This document shows, in pieces, positions 31,910 to 40,013 of a DNA stretch of 40,013 bases. How positions within the stretch are numbered: the first letter of the stretch is position 1; the number at the start of each line of letters is the position of its first letter. Under the pieces are notes generated by a model, which had not been told where the DNA came from, did not search any database, and saw only the letters and a program-made list of their open reading frames with translations. Source of the stretch: CAZZCU01 sp964652825 (GTDB taxonomy: Bacteria; Bdellovibrionota_B; Oligoflexia; Oligoflexales; CAZZCU01); assembly GCA_964652825.1 (NCBI GenBank), contig CAZZCU010000020.1, positions 1-40,013 of the forward strand, given 5' to 3'. The translations under genes were made by a program, and so were the position numbers.

Positions 31910-32794
31910 ATGACAGGGATTCGATCGATTTACGTCTCTTTGCTAGCGTTGTTGGCTTTGTCTATTGTTCCCATCACCGATGCCGCTGCCGATACGACCC
32001 ATAACCATGTCATTATCGATTTTGGTCTTTACGGTCATACAATCCGTTCGCTTGCGGACGGTGTGGAAGTCACTTTGTCATATCGTCTGGTCGGGCGTGA
32101 GATCGAAGTCTACGATCAACGACATCGCGCCAGCGGCTTTAGCGACGAACCGAATTACGACTGCCAGCATTGGTCCGAGCTCGCCGTCCAGATGGTCAAC
32201 ACTCGTAATGCCAAAGCCTGGGAACGCCTGCATGCGGCCAGGGTTTGCTCCAAGTTTGCCTATGAGGCGATGCGACTGGTACGTGATGACGAGTATTTTG
32301 AATGGGAGTTCAAGTGGGCGGCGGCCGTGAATAGCCATTACGCTCTCCAAGCTTTCAGAAAAGTGATTGATACTTCCTATTACGAATGGGAGTTGCAGTA
32401 CGCCAGCATGGTGGATACGCCCTATGCTTTACAGGTATTCAGTGCCAGTCTTGATGATGAGTATTTTGATTGGGAATTAAAGTGGGCCGCGCATGCCAAT
32501 ACTCCCTATGCTCGTGATGCCATGTTACGTATTCGTGCCAAGCCATTATTTAACGAGTGGGAGATGAAAAGCGCCAGCAGTCTGATGACGCCACAGGCTT
32601 ATGCCGCATTTTTGCATGTGACATCGGGGCTGGAGTATTTCGACTGGCAATTGCGCTGGCTGCCGTTCATCAACACGGATAGCGAGCTGGAGCAATTACG
32701 CGCTCTGCAAAATTACGACGAGTTGCAACTCTATCAAGTTGCAACCGCCGATGGTTTAATTGGTGAGTTTTACGAGCATCTGCCGATCGAGTAA
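31910..32794 (+). CDS. Secreted protein of 28-residue WE repeats
   Basis: 294 aa. The ATG at 31910 is chosen because GAGG lies six bases upstream and a signal peptide follows (hydrophobic 8-20, cut near AAA|DT); a TTG four codons earlier is not needed. Residues 29-95 are a small beta-rich domain with one Cys. Residues about 100-266 are six tandem units with Trp at 104, 132, 160, 188, 217 and 246, consensus (E)YF-x-WE-x-KWA-x4-TPYA-x2-(A/V)F. The pattern suggests a helical solenoid. It resembles no repeat family I can name (not TPR, Sel1 or a standard HEAT). Its last 25 bases overlap the convergent gene at 32770. Binding partner unknown. Confidence 0.85.
   Translation: MTGIRSIYVSLLALLALSIVPITDAAADTTHNHVIIDFGLYGHTIRSLADGVEVTLSYRLVGREIEVYDQRHRASGFSDEPNYDCQHWSELAVQMVNTRNAKAWERLHAARVCSKFAYEAMRLVRDDEYFEWEFKWAAAVNSHYALQAFRKVIDTSYYEWELQYASMVDTPYALQVFSASLDDEYFDWELKWAAHANTPYARDAMLRIRAKPLFNEWEMKSASSLMTPQAYAAFLHVTSGLEYFDWQLRWLPFINTDSELEQLRALQNYDELQLYQVATADGLIGEFYEHLPIE
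32207..32707 (+). repeat. Six tandem 28-29-residue coding repeats
   Basis: Within the secreted WE-repeat protein. Trp-to-Trp spacing is 28, 28, 28, 29 and 29 residues. The DNA repeats are diverged (for example codons vary freely within EYF-x-WE), so the repeat is old and kept at protein level. Confidence 0.8.
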
Positions 32795-33321
32795 GAGCAC
32801 TCTTTGCTGGCCAAGGTGAGCTCGTAGATTTTTCTGTTGTCTTGGTCAATGATCAGAACGGATGGATAAACATTCCCGCACGCGCGAATGCCATCTGACG
32901 TGTAGCCAATCAACGCACCAGCGCGTTTTAAATCGGCCATGACTTTGCGAACTTGAGTGGCGTCAAATACCGAATCGTTCTCATCAAACATATCAGCAAT
33001 GTCCGACATCATGTTGGTCGCGGCATCAGCGCGGGCCAAACCATAAAGCGCCAGGTCATCGTTGATTGTCGGCAGAGAACGCGGGTAGTTTTGGATGCGC
33101 ACGTCATGAGGGTTGGAGTATTTGATCCGCAATGCATAATCCTTGAGCATCATATCCGTAGAGTTGCCGCGAACGCCGGCACAGAACAACCCGCCATAAG
33201 TATAATTGGAGAGCTTACTGCTAAGCGCCTTGATCTGAGAGGCATTGCTGGCATGAGCTGGCAGAACCCCGACCAAAACAGCAAATGCCATGGAGATGAG
33301 CAAGTGTTGGCATCGGATCAT
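32770..33321 (-). CDS. Secreted Cys-containing protein
   Basis: 183 aa, not recognised. Signal peptide cut near AHA|SN (residue 24). Four Cys in the mature part (one near 47, one near 148, two near the C-terminus) could form two disulfides. The middle is helical and acidic; the end is a beta hairpin (VLIIDQDNRKIYELTL). AAGGAG lies seven bases before the ATG. It precedes no other minus gene directly; its 3' end overlaps the convergent repeat-protein gene by 25 bases, and it lies 11 bases after the ZU5-like lipoprotein gene, so the two are likely cotranscribed. Confidence 0.78.
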   Translation of the reverse strand: MIRCQHLLISMAFAVLVGVLPAHASNASQIKALSSKLSNYTYGGLFCAGVRGNSTDMMLKDYALRIKYSNPHDVRIQNYPRSLPTINDDLALYGLARADAATNMMSDIADMFDENDSVFDATQVRKVMADLKRAGALIGYTSDGIRACGNVYPSVLIIDQDNRKIYELTLASKECSYSIGRCS

Positions 33322-33332
33322 GACGAATCTCC

Positions 33333-34310
33333 TTATAGTGTCGCATCCTCGGAATAGGTATCACTATATTCACCATCCATATTCGTGCAATTAGTTTCCG
33401 AGGCATTGTCATGACCGGTGTAGAAATAATACTTCAAGTCGTTGCTGGCGTAGTAACAGCTGGAGATGAAATTAGCAGTTGGACACACACTCAGCACCTG
33501 GCCGGAGTTTTCCTGACAATGCGAGATTTTTGGAGCAATGTCGCCAGAGTTGCCCGTGCCAAAGCGCTGACAAACTTTTTGTGCCGGCTTGTAGCAAGCA
33601 AACGGGTGGTCGGTAGGCGTGGCAGGGTCCTCCGTGGATGAGGTTGTCTTCAGTTCGGGGCGTACGCTGCTGGTGGCTTCGTTTTCCGCGACAGCAGTAG
33701 CTAGATAAGCGATTTGAAAGTAGCCAAGACCTTTTACCTCTATGTTCAAAAATGTTCCCAGCAGATTCTCGGCGGTTAAAGGTTTCACCCCTGACTTCCA
33801 GCCGTCCGCGGTCGAGATTGCGTAAATAAATACTAATTTGCCAGTAGCTGCGTTCAGCGACAGTTTCACATCCGACAACGGCAGCGGCATGTTGAGGGTT
33901 AGTGGTGATTGAAGGTTAGGTGTGCTGCCGGATGGCGGTGCAATAAACAACGGATTGCCGGCTTTGGCAAGCAGAGCGCCCGAGCCAGCTTCGCTGATGA
34001 TTGTGGCGCTTTGATCCACTGCCGGACCCATGGAAATGGTGGTGGTGACTGCCAAGGCTCCCGGCGGAAAATTGATCGACGACTCGGCGACCGATGACGA
34101 CGCGCTTGCCACCATGAATTGATCGCTGGTGTTTGGCGCGGTGATGGTGCCGGTAATAATACCGTTGCTTTCCGTGGTTTCAATATTGCTTGCTGGTTTA
34201 TTGCTTTTGAGATCACCGATCGAGCTGTCGCAACCAACCAAAGCACCTGCGATCAGTAACGCCGGTAATAAAATATTGCGGGTCTGATAGGTATATTTTC
34301 TATGTTTCAT
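33333..34310 (-). CDS. Lipoprotein with ZU5-like domain and Cys-rich C-terminus
   Basis: 325 aa. Lipobox LVGC (Cys27). Residues about 60-200 match the ZU5 pattern by eye: a strand, then INFPPGALAVTTTISM with the PPGAL turn, followed by hydrophobic strand pairs. ZU5 modules mediate protein contacts in larger surface proteins. The last 90 residues are Ser/Thr-rich with six Cys spaced as pairs, probably disulfide-bonded. GAAGG lies about 11 bases before the ATG. The function is unknown; the ZU5 assignment rests on pattern only. Confidence 0.75.
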   Translation of the reverse strand: MKHRKYTYQTRNILLPALLIAGALVGCDSSIGDLKSNKPASNIETTESNGIITGTITAPNTSDQFMVASASSSVAESSINFPPGALAVTTTISMGPAVDQSATIISEAGSGALLAKAGNPLFIAPPSGSTPNLQSPLTLNMPLPLSDVKLSLNAATGKLVFIYAISTADGWKSGVKPLTAENLLGTFLNIEVKGLGYFQIAYLATAVAENEATSSVRPELKTTSSTEDPATPTDHPFACYKPAQKVCQRFGTGNSGDIAPKISHCQENSGQVLSVCPTANFISSCYYASNDLKYYFYTGHDNASETNCTNMDGEYSDTYSEDATL

Positions 34311-34381
34311 GGATTTTTTCGCCTTCTTTCATCTTTTAAGTATTCATGCTTCATTTTGTGAAAACTAATTTGCCTTCAACC

Positions 34382-35152
34382 TTAAAACAACCAACCAATG
34401 CGCAATAGATTTATATAAGGAACCGTTTTTTTGCCGAAACTTTCGGCAGCCTTTTCGACGTCAGTCTTGGTTTTCTTGTAGTCGTCGGTGTCTTTCAAAG
34501 TATCTTCGGTCGAGGCCGCGACGTTTTCAAATGCTGATTGCAGATCGGCTTTGCTGGACATGGGAATTTGTGCGCCGAGCTCAAAGCCAAGCGTAAATCC
34601 GGAATCCCAGACTGCAAACCAGCCGAGGTGCGGCGTGAGATAAGTATTGTCAATTTCCAGACGAACCGTCGTTGGAATTTTGAGCTCGACGTCGCCAGTC
34701 GTGGTTGTTAAATCCTTGGTCGCTTTGCCGACGATGCCTTGATTGCCGTAAGCCGCGCCGATAAAGAAGCTGCCTTGCCAGGGGAACCAGCGTGCGCGCA
34801 CGTCCCAGTTGAAGATTTCGATCTCGGTTTTGTCGTCGATATCACGCTGGAAACGTCCGCCCGAGAAACCAACACCGTAGGTGCGGTTCCAAACGGCATC
34901 AACGCCGTAGTTGAGCAAAAACGGAAAACCCACCGAAGCTGTCGGGCCGATGCGCCAGGCGCCGAGTAAACCGCTAGCGTCGTTGCCAGAGGTTGTTGCG
35001 GATGCATCAGTGGGGTCTTCGGATGTGGGGGGAGCTGCTTCAGGAGCTGCATCCATATCGCCTAGGCTGTCTTGAGCCAACGTCGGCGATGCCAGAAACA
35101 CTAGAGCTACTAGTTTCACTAACAACAAAGATGCATATTGCCGTTGCCGCAT
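34382..35152 (-). CDS. Outer membrane beta-barrel protein
   Basis: 256 aa. Signal peptide (cut near TLA|QD), an acidic Ala/Thr/Pro-rich linker (30-60), then alternating strands with aromatic girdles (WRIGPTASVGFPFLLNYG, WDVRARWFPWQGSFFIGAAYG) and a terminal Gly-Trp-Leu-Phe, the aromatic C-terminal residue expected for BAM-assembled barrels. A helical Lys/Asp/Glu-rich insert (206-240) lies before the last strand. GGAGGG lies eight bases before the ATG. It resembles small porin-like proteins seen in Bdellovibrio relatives, but I cannot name a family. Confidence 0.85.
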   Translation of the reverse strand: MRQRQYASLLLVKLVALVFLASPTLAQDSLGDMDAAPEAAPPTSEDPTDASATTSGNDASGLLGAWRIGPTASVGFPFLLNYGVDAVWNRTYGVGFSGGRFQRDIDDKTEIEIFNWDVRARWFPWQGSFFIGAAYGNQGIVGKATKDLTTTTGDVELKIPTTVRLEIDNTYLTPHLGWFAVWDSGFTLGFELGAQIPMSSKADLQSAFENVAASTEDTLKDTDDYKKTKTDVEKAAESFGKKTVPYINLLRIGWLF

Positions 35153-35203
35153 GGGGCACCCTCCAAGAGAATTGCTGCTACATATACGTGGATGACTGAG
35201 CGA

Positions 35204-36322
35204 CTAGCTTACCAAATCCTGGTAGATTTTCAAATTACCAGCGAGCATTTTATTAACGGAAAAATTCTGCTCGACATGATGATAAGCTTGTTGGGCGAGC
35301 TGCGCACGTAAAGCCGGATCGTCGATCACCATTTGCAGTAACATCGCCAATGCCTGATCGGCGCCACGTGCGGCGAGGAGGCCGCCTTGACCATCGATCA
35401 CGATCTCAGGAATTCCACCCACTGCGGTGGCGACGATGCATTTTTGTACCAGAGCGGCTTCGAGCAAGACCGTGCCGAGACCCTCATCTTGCGACGATAA
35501 AACAAAAATATCAGCGGCGGCAATCAATGCCTGCGCGTCGTTACGCTGACCGAGAAAATGCACTTGATCGTTGAGCTGCAACTGCTGGCATTGTGCCTGT
35601 AGTGATTTTCGTAATTTACCCTCGCCGGCGATGACGCAAGTAAAACGCGTGCCCGCAACTTTTAGCCTGGCGAGCGCACGCAATAAAGTCGCGTGGTCCT
35701 TTTGCTCCGTCAGGGCAGCGACATTCACCAGTAGTGGTGCGGCGGCGTCAGCTCCAAGATTCGCCAGCAGATCAGCGCGCAAATTCTGCGCGGCGTTCGT
35801 GGTGATGGCGCCTTTGCTGACGGCCGAGTGAACCACCGCGATACGGGATGAGTGGACGCCGGTGTTTTCGAGCACGCGGGCAATGGCATGCGAAACACAG
35901 ATATAACGATCGATCAGTGAGCTGCGGTACTTGTGGCGGCTGATGAAATTGGCCGCGGGCGAATAATCGACGCGGCGATGTACGACGAGCTTGATATGCG
36001 GTGCCCATAGTTTGATCAATAAAGCTAGATCGTGAGCGTGCGAGGAGTGCGCATGCAGAATTTGGATATCGTGTTCTTTGCAATAACGGGCAAGGCGCCA
36101 GGCGGTGATCGGCTGCCAGCCACGATTGCTGCTCAGCGGCACCAGGCGGACTTTACTGTTGATCCGCTTGCTCAGTTCGCCGTCGGCAACCGTTGCCAGA
36201 TGGCAATCAGCCGCTTTTGTCTCGCAAAGCCCTTCGCATAGCAGCCGGACCTGGTTCTGCCCCCCGCGCCAGCCGTACTCTGTGTCAATATGCAGGATTT
36301 GCAGTGTCTTGTGCTTGGACAA
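35204..36322 (-). CDS. GT4-family glycosyltransferase
   Basis: 372 aa from TTG at 36322, chosen because GAGG lies eight bases upstream and the length and N-terminus then fit the family; an ATG at 36409 would add 29 unlikely residues. GT-B fold: N-terminal ILHIDTEYGWRGGQNQ with the acceptor-side Gly-rich loop (10-24), HAHSSHAHDLA (90-100), and the C-terminal nucleotide-sugar site with Lys208 (EQKDH) and the E-x7-E motif E280GLGTVLLE288. Likely adds a sugar to an envelope glycan or lipid carrier on the cytoplasmic face. No other glycan genes are nearby, so the pathway is unclear. Confidence 0.93.
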   Translation of the reverse strand: MSKHKTLQILHIDTEYGWRGGQNQVRLLCEGLCETKAADCHLATVADGELSKRINSKVRLVPLSSNRGWQPITAWRLARYCKEHDIQILHAHSSHAHDLALLIKLWAPHIKLVVHRRVDYSPAANFISRHKYRSSLIDRYICVSHAIARVLENTGVHSSRIAVVHSAVSKGAITTNAAQNLRADLLANLGADAAAPLLVNVAALTEQKDHATLLRALARLKVAGTRFTCVIAGEGKLRKSLQAQCQQLQLNDQVHFLGQRNDAQALIAAADIFVLSSQDEGLGTVLLEAALVQKCIVATAVGGIPEIVIDGQGGLLAARGADQALAMLLQMVIDDPALRAQLAQQAYHHVEQNFSVNKMLAGNLKIYQDLVS

Positions 36323-36496
36323 TGTCGTGACCTCATCGTCTAAAAATTCGACTGCCAAGGAAAAAAGACCAATGTTTCTGCCAGCCATTGTATGGCATGC
36401 GCCCTGCATTATCCACTACTAGCGTGAGTTCCTCCTTACCTCCTTAGGGTAGCCCTCGAGTCCTAACCGATTCGGGGGTTATTCTTATTATGGGAC

Positions 36497-36556
36497 ATTA
36501 TGGGGACACACGACTGAACCCGAATTAATTCGGGTTCAGTCGTGTGTCCCCATAAT
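36497..36556. repeat. 60-bp perfect palindrome (REP/MITE-like)
   Basis: Two 30-base arms with no spacer and no mismatch, meeting at 36526/36527 (centre GAATTAATTC). Outer parts read ATTATGGGGACACAC and GTGTGTCCCCATAAT. A short partial copy, ATTATGGGAC, precedes it at 36487-36496. ATTATGGGGACAC-type ends recall sequences around REP-associated (Y1) transposases. The right end overlaps the first base of the yjdM stop on the minus strand, so its transcript would fold into a very stable hairpin and could act as its terminator. Confidence 0.9.
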
Positions 36557-36915
36557 TAGGATTTCTTTACAAATTCGGACTTTAAATTCATTGCACCAAT
36601 GCCATCGATCCGGCAGGCGATGTTGTGATCGTTGGCGCCATCAGTGAGTCGGATACTTTTCACCTTGGTTCCGACCTTGACGACGGAAGAAGAGCCTTTG
36701 ACTTTCAAGTCCTTGATCACGGTCACGGAATCGCCATCTTGCAAGATATTGCCGTGTGCATCCTTGACGACCACAGGAGCTGCGTCTTTAGGTGACTCGG
36801 TATTCTGCACTGCGGATGGGTCCCATTCGTGGGCGCATTCGGGACAAACCCAAAGGCTGCGATCCTGATATGGATATTCGCAATTGCATTTTGGGCATTT
36901 TGGTTCAGCGTTCAT
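36556..36915 (-). CDS. yjdM: YjdM/PhnA-family zinc-ribbon protein
   Basis: 119 aa, normal family length. The zinc ribbon has C7-x2-C10 and C24-x2-C27; a short linker (35-48) leads to the PhnA domain (VKDAHGNILQDGDSVTVIKDL...). Once linked to phosphonoacetate use, the family has no proven enzymatic role. ATG start two bases after the stop of the giant GLUG gene; a TTG four codons earlier would overlap it. The ribosome site is weak, so reinitiation from the upstream gene is likely. The palindrome begins at its stop. Confidence 0.94.
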   Translation of the reverse strand: MNAEPKCPKCNCEYPYQDRSLWVCPECAHEWDPSAVQNTESPKDAAPVVVKDAHGNILQDGDSVTVIKDLKVKGSSSVVKVGTKVKSIRLTDGANDHNIACRIDGIGAMNLKSEFVKKS

Positions 36916-36917
36916 GT

Positions 36918-39900
36918 TTACTGCCAATTTAGCACGGGATAGTCACTAATCGCCGGGTCCCATTTCCAGATCGGGGTGGCGAAGTCAAAGCTGTCGATTG
37001 GAGCATTCTGCGGTGATGGTGACTGGTTATGAAAGGCACTTTTTTGTGCCTGCAATGTGCAGTTTGCCGCTTGACTGGCTGTATCATCACCGCCGATGCA
37101 ATTAGGGGGAGGGCCGTCATAACCCACGACATTGTTCAACGTACCCAGGATAATCCTGCCGATGAAATCACCGCGAGTACCGCCACTCGTTGTCATGTTG
37201 CCGGCAGTAAAAGAATGCGACGCTTCGCAAATAGCGTTAGCGAGCGCACCGATGCCAGCGCCAGAGTTGCTACTTGCCTGTATCGTGCCAGTCGAATAGG
37301 AATAACTGATTATGCCTCCATTGGAGTATCCAACAATACCGCCCACGTATCCGCCGTTGCTCAGTACCGAGCCCGTCGAGTAGGAGTTTGTGACGATGTT
37401 GCCACCACCAGAAGTACTACCAATTAAGCCACTATTTCTCCCGCGGTTGCCGGTCGTGACTTGTTTGCCAAGTGCATTACCCGTCGCATACGATTGCGAG
37501 ACACTTGAGGCTGTCATCGTATTGACTAGACCGGCGGTATGACTATCGACACCGGCGTCGACTGCCTCGCCGACGCTGGAGCCCGTGGCATAGGATCTGG
37601 TAATACTGCCGCCAGTATTTAGCATTCCGACAAATCCAGACCCTACTCTGATTGGTAGCGCGTGGCCGCTGGCATGGGAGTCGGATATGACCGCGGTGGC
37701 AGTTGTTGCCGAGGCCACCAACCCTGCCGCATGACTGACGCCAGCAAAGGTGGTCCCAGTCGCATGACTGCCGCTGATGGACATTTGCGTGGTGCCTGCC
37801 AGTCCGCCGCTATAGATAGAAGTAGTAGTGACATGAGCACTGGAGAAGCTATCGGTAATTGCTGTATAAGTAGCTGCTCCCACCAGGCCACCAGCGTTAT
37901 CCGCCAGGGAAATCACCGCTCCCGTACTATAACTGAAATTAACGGGTACTTCGTTGCCGGCTGCAGGTGAGCCGCCAAGCAGCAGCCCGACATTGCCATT
38001 GCCAACGACCACGGAATCTTCGATGCCGATGCTATTGATACTCGACCCGGTTTTACCAACACCAAAAATACCGACATTGGCTGTAGTCGGTAAAACCATA
38101 TATGCATTTCTGATAACAAAACCATTGCCATTCATAAGACCGTAAAAATTAGTCGCGAGGTTGCCGATTGGACTCAGCTTGGGATCTGCGATCAGGTCGA
38201 TATTGTTTTCCAGTTTATAGTAGTAGAACGTTGCTCCGTCATTTTTAGCGGCGATGTTTTTAAAATGCTCGGCGGTACAAATCCGAAACGGCTTGGCCGG
38301 TACGGTGCCGTAGTCCATGGCGCTTTCGTTGGCGTCGGTGGCAAAACCGTCGCTGTTTGTGCCAATCGAGCTGGCACAGAAACTGGTATCAATGGTCACG
38401 GTTTTGGCGGTGGCGCCAGAGCCGTTTTGATCAACGGTGATTGTGACGTTGGTACCGCTGTTAATGGCACTGAAATCCAAAGTTTTGGACCAGCGATATT
38501 GTTTGCAGGTAGTTGAGGTCGCTCCTGACACACTCGTGTTGACATTAATAGTCTCGCCATCAGTACTACAAGTACCCCAGATTTTAAAATGAGCGCGATC
38601 AGAAAGACCAACTTTTTTGTTTCTGGAAAAGTGTGCGAAATCCGTTGCAAATGCCACCGGAGTTGTCGCGTCCACTCGATTGCCAGAGGTAGTTGCTATT
38701 ACACTGGTTGAGGTGGTGGCGATGTTGCTGGCGATACCGGGATTGCCATAGTTGTAGTGCATATAGAACGTAGTTGTGCCGCCAGTACCCAGCCCAAGAA
38801 AATCCCCGGCTACGCCTCCCGTTGCCAAAGCATGCGAGTAACTATACTGGACGGTGCCACCCGAGAGACTGCCGATCATGCCGCCGGCATTTTCGTTAGT
38901 AACATGCGCGCGGCCTGAGCTGATCGAATGCGTGACACCACCACCGGTCATTTTACCAATAAGACCACCGGCATTATCTCCGGTTTCAACATTGCCACTC
39001 GCCCAACCTCGGCTGATGCTGCCGGTGGCTAATGTTCCGACCAAACCACCAGCATCGGACGTTGTCGCTTTGACGTTGCCCGTCGCATATGACATCAATA
39101 TTTCGCTGCCATTGCTAGCGTGTCCGACCAGTCCGCCGGCTTCAAACGCGTCGCTGACAACATCACCGGTGGCAAAAGAGTAAGAAATAGTACCATCATG
39201 TAGGTGTCCTGCCAGTCCACCTGCTGGGATGCCGCCGGCAGTAACATGGCCGCGAGCAAAACTGGTGGTGATGCTGGCATTTTCTAACAGTCCTACCAAC
39301 CCGCCAGCGTCATCCGTGGAGGTAGTGACGTTTGCTAAAGAATAGGAATTGGCGATAGTGGCAGTGGCGCCGACACTATGGCCTACGAGTCCGCCAGCAG
39401 TAGTATCAATTGCTGTTATTGTGCCGGAAGACGAGCATTGAGCGATCTGTCCGCCATTGTTCTTGCCGACCAAGGCACCAACTCTAGCTTCGGCGACGAT
39501 GATAGCATCACGCAGATGAATATTTGTGAGCGAGGCATCAGCCGATATTTGCCCAAATAAACCTACTTCGTTGCCGCTGAGGCGATGTATATGCAGACCA
39601 ATGATGGTGTGTCCTTGACCATCAACGTCAGCTTCCATTTCCGAGACGGCGTTACCCACTGGTACAAAACCATCGCCGCTATTCCACGTCGAAGTCGCCG
39701 AGGCATCGATGTCAGCGGTGATTTTATAAGCGATGGCGCTACCCAGATGCTTATTCATATTTTGCAGAGCATAGACGTTACAGATCTCATACTCCGTACC
39801 TGGGTTGCCGTCGCCGCCACAAAATTCCACGACCGCGTGCGAGGTCATGGTATAGGCGGCTTGGTTGCCGGCTTCATCTTCAACCACGACGTTAAAGTAG

Positions 39901-40013
39901 GTAGTGCCAGCATCTAAGTGCGCTACTGTTTGATTGGTTAGGTTAGCAGTGAAGGCCTTATAAACAGCGCCATTGCTGTTGGCGTTGGCGAGGTTGTTGA
40001 TGTTGTTAGTGCC
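36918..40013 (-). CDS. Giant GLUG-repeat surface protein, 5' end outside the window
   Basis: The frame stays open to the window edge, so at least 1031 residues are visible and the start is beyond 40013. The visible N-terminus is an Ig/cadherin-like strand region ending VVVEDEAGN. Then come two similar blocks. Each begins with a CNVYALQNM- or CTAEHFKNI-type lead followed by a DIDA/NIDL strand, then runs of GLUG motifs (AGGLVG-type) every 25-35 residues: about eight in the first block and nine in the second. A Ser/Thr/Gly-rich beta domain separates them. GLUG repeats form right-handed beta-helices in secreted adhesins and IgA-peptidase-like proteins. No C-terminal anchor or sorting signal is obvious. 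The product is likely an extracellular adhesin-like protein. Confidence 0.88.
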   Translation of the reverse strand, partial: GTNNINNLANANSNGAVYKAFTANLTNQTVAHLDAGTTYFNVVVEDEAGNQAAYTMTSHAVVEFCGGDGNPGTEYEICNVYALQNMNKHLGSAIAYKITADIDASATSTWNSGDGFVPVGNAVSEMEADVDGQGHTIIGLHIHRLSGNEVGLFGQISADASLTNIHLRDAIIVAEARVGALVGKNNGGQIAQCSSSGTITAIDTTAGGLVGHSVGATATIANSYSLANVTTSTDDAGGLVGLLENASITTSFARGHVTAGGIPAGGLAGHLHDGTISYSFATGDVVSDAFEAGGLVGHASNGSEILMSYATGNVKATTSDAGGLVGTLATGSISRGWASGNVETGDNAGGLIGKMTGGGVTHSISSGRAHVTNENAGGMIGSLSGGTVQYSYSHALATGGVAGDFLGLGTGGTTTFYMHYNYGNPGIASNIATTSTSVIATTSGNRVDATTPVAFATDFAHFSRNKKVGLSDRAHFKIWGTCSTDGETINVNTSVSGATSTTCKQYRWSKTLDFSAINSGTNVTITVDQNGSGATAKTVTIDTSFCASSIGTNSDGFATDANESAMDYGTVPAKPFRICTAEHFKNIAAKNDGATFYYYKLENNIDLIADPKLSPIGNLATNFYGLMNGNGFVIRNAYMVLPTTANVGIFGVGKTGSSINSIGIEDSVVVGNGNVGLLLGGSPAAGNEVPVNFSYSTGAVISLADNAGGLVGAATYTAITDSFSSAHVTTTSIYSGGLAGTTQMSISGSHATGTTFAGVSHAAGLVASATTATAVISDSHASGHALPIRVGSGFVGMLNTGGSITRSYATGSSVGEAVDAGVDSHTAGLVNTMTASSVSQSYATGNALGKQVTTGNRGRNSGLIGSTSGGGNIVTNSYSTGSVLSNGGYVGGIVGYSNGGIISYSYSTGTIQASSNSGAGIGALANAICEASHSFTAGNMTTSGGTRGDFIGRIILGTLNNVVGYDGPPPNCIGGDDTASQAANCTLQAQKSAFHNQSPSPQNAPIDSFDFATPIWKWDPAISDYPVLNWQ

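Noticed and set aside
36322..36409. N-terminal extension or leader peptide of the glycosyltransferase
   Set aside because: AGGAGG motifs at 36429-36445 lie too far (about 21 bases) from the ATG at 36409, and the extension is not family-like; the TTG with close GAGG is preferred.
36918..40013. CRISPR-like or satellite DNA repeats
   Set aside because: The repetition is at protein level (GLUG motifs) with diverged DNA and irregular spacing; no identical repeats with unique spacers.

Overview
The window reads as part of the chromosome of a free-living or predatory Gram-negative bacterium, most likely in or near Bdellovibrionota/Oligoflexia or another delta-type lineage. This is inference from gene content. 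It has many Sec signal peptides and lipoprotein lipoboxes, beta-barrel-like outer membrane proteins, an elongation factor G of the mitochondrial-EFG1/'spd' type, a class I lysyl-tRNA synthetase, a long pyrophosphate-type phosphofructokinase, an alpha2 glycyl-tRNA synthetase and frequent TTG/GTG starts with good Shine-Dalgarno sites. I see no tRNA, rRNA, CRISPR array, phage or transposase gene, and no gene-free stretch over 300 bases. A run of 100 N at 27989-28088 is a scaffold gap that truncates the two genes flanking it.

Layout. 57-6053 (minus): fusA, a small ORF, pyrE, then a large secreted coiled-coil protein with odd four-residue periodicities. 6292-9852: a single-TM protein (plus) converging on a two-gene lipoprotein unit (minus), a Pro/Gly/Tyr-rich lipoprotein and a subtilase lipoprotein, behind a perfect-consensus sigma70-type promoter. 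9953-11491 (minus): M17 leucyl aminopeptidase. 11596-14906 (plus): a DnaC-like zinc-finger ATPase, an overlapping partner that looks like a degenerate copy of it, and lysK. 15036-17716 (plus): a secreted PilP/GspC-like protein and a pseudo-receiver/TPR protein. 17731-21348 (minus): four tightly packed envelope genes of unknown function (two lipoproteins, a barrel-like protein, a small membrane protein). 21470-25359 (minus): glyQS, pfp and an RGG-rich protein. 25638-26993 (plus): a VWA-domain lipoprotein with a terminator-like hairpin in its leader. 27002-28961 (minus): a partial Lcl/DUF1566 protein and a partial CPBP protease on either side of the gap. 29049-30410 (plus): ahcY. 30420-31682 (minus): a caspase-family lipoprotein. 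31910-32794 (plus): a secreted protein made of 28-residue WE repeats. 32770-35152 (minus): a secreted Cys protein, a ZU5-like lipoprotein and a barrel protein. 35204-36322 (minus): a GT4 glycosyltransferase. 36497-36556: a 60-bp perfect palindrome of REP/MITE type. 36556-40013 (minus): yjdM/phnA behind a very large GLUG-repeat surface protein that runs off the window.

The housekeeping genes (fusA, pyrE, pepA, lysK, glyQS, pfp, ahcY) are interleaved with envelope and secreted proteins of unknown role. The best candidates for undescribed biology are the ATPase/pseudo-ATPase pair beside lysK, the four-gene envelope cluster, the 28-residue repeat protein, the tetrad-periodic coiled-coil protein, the pseudo-receiver protein with Glu at the phosphosite, and the palindrome.
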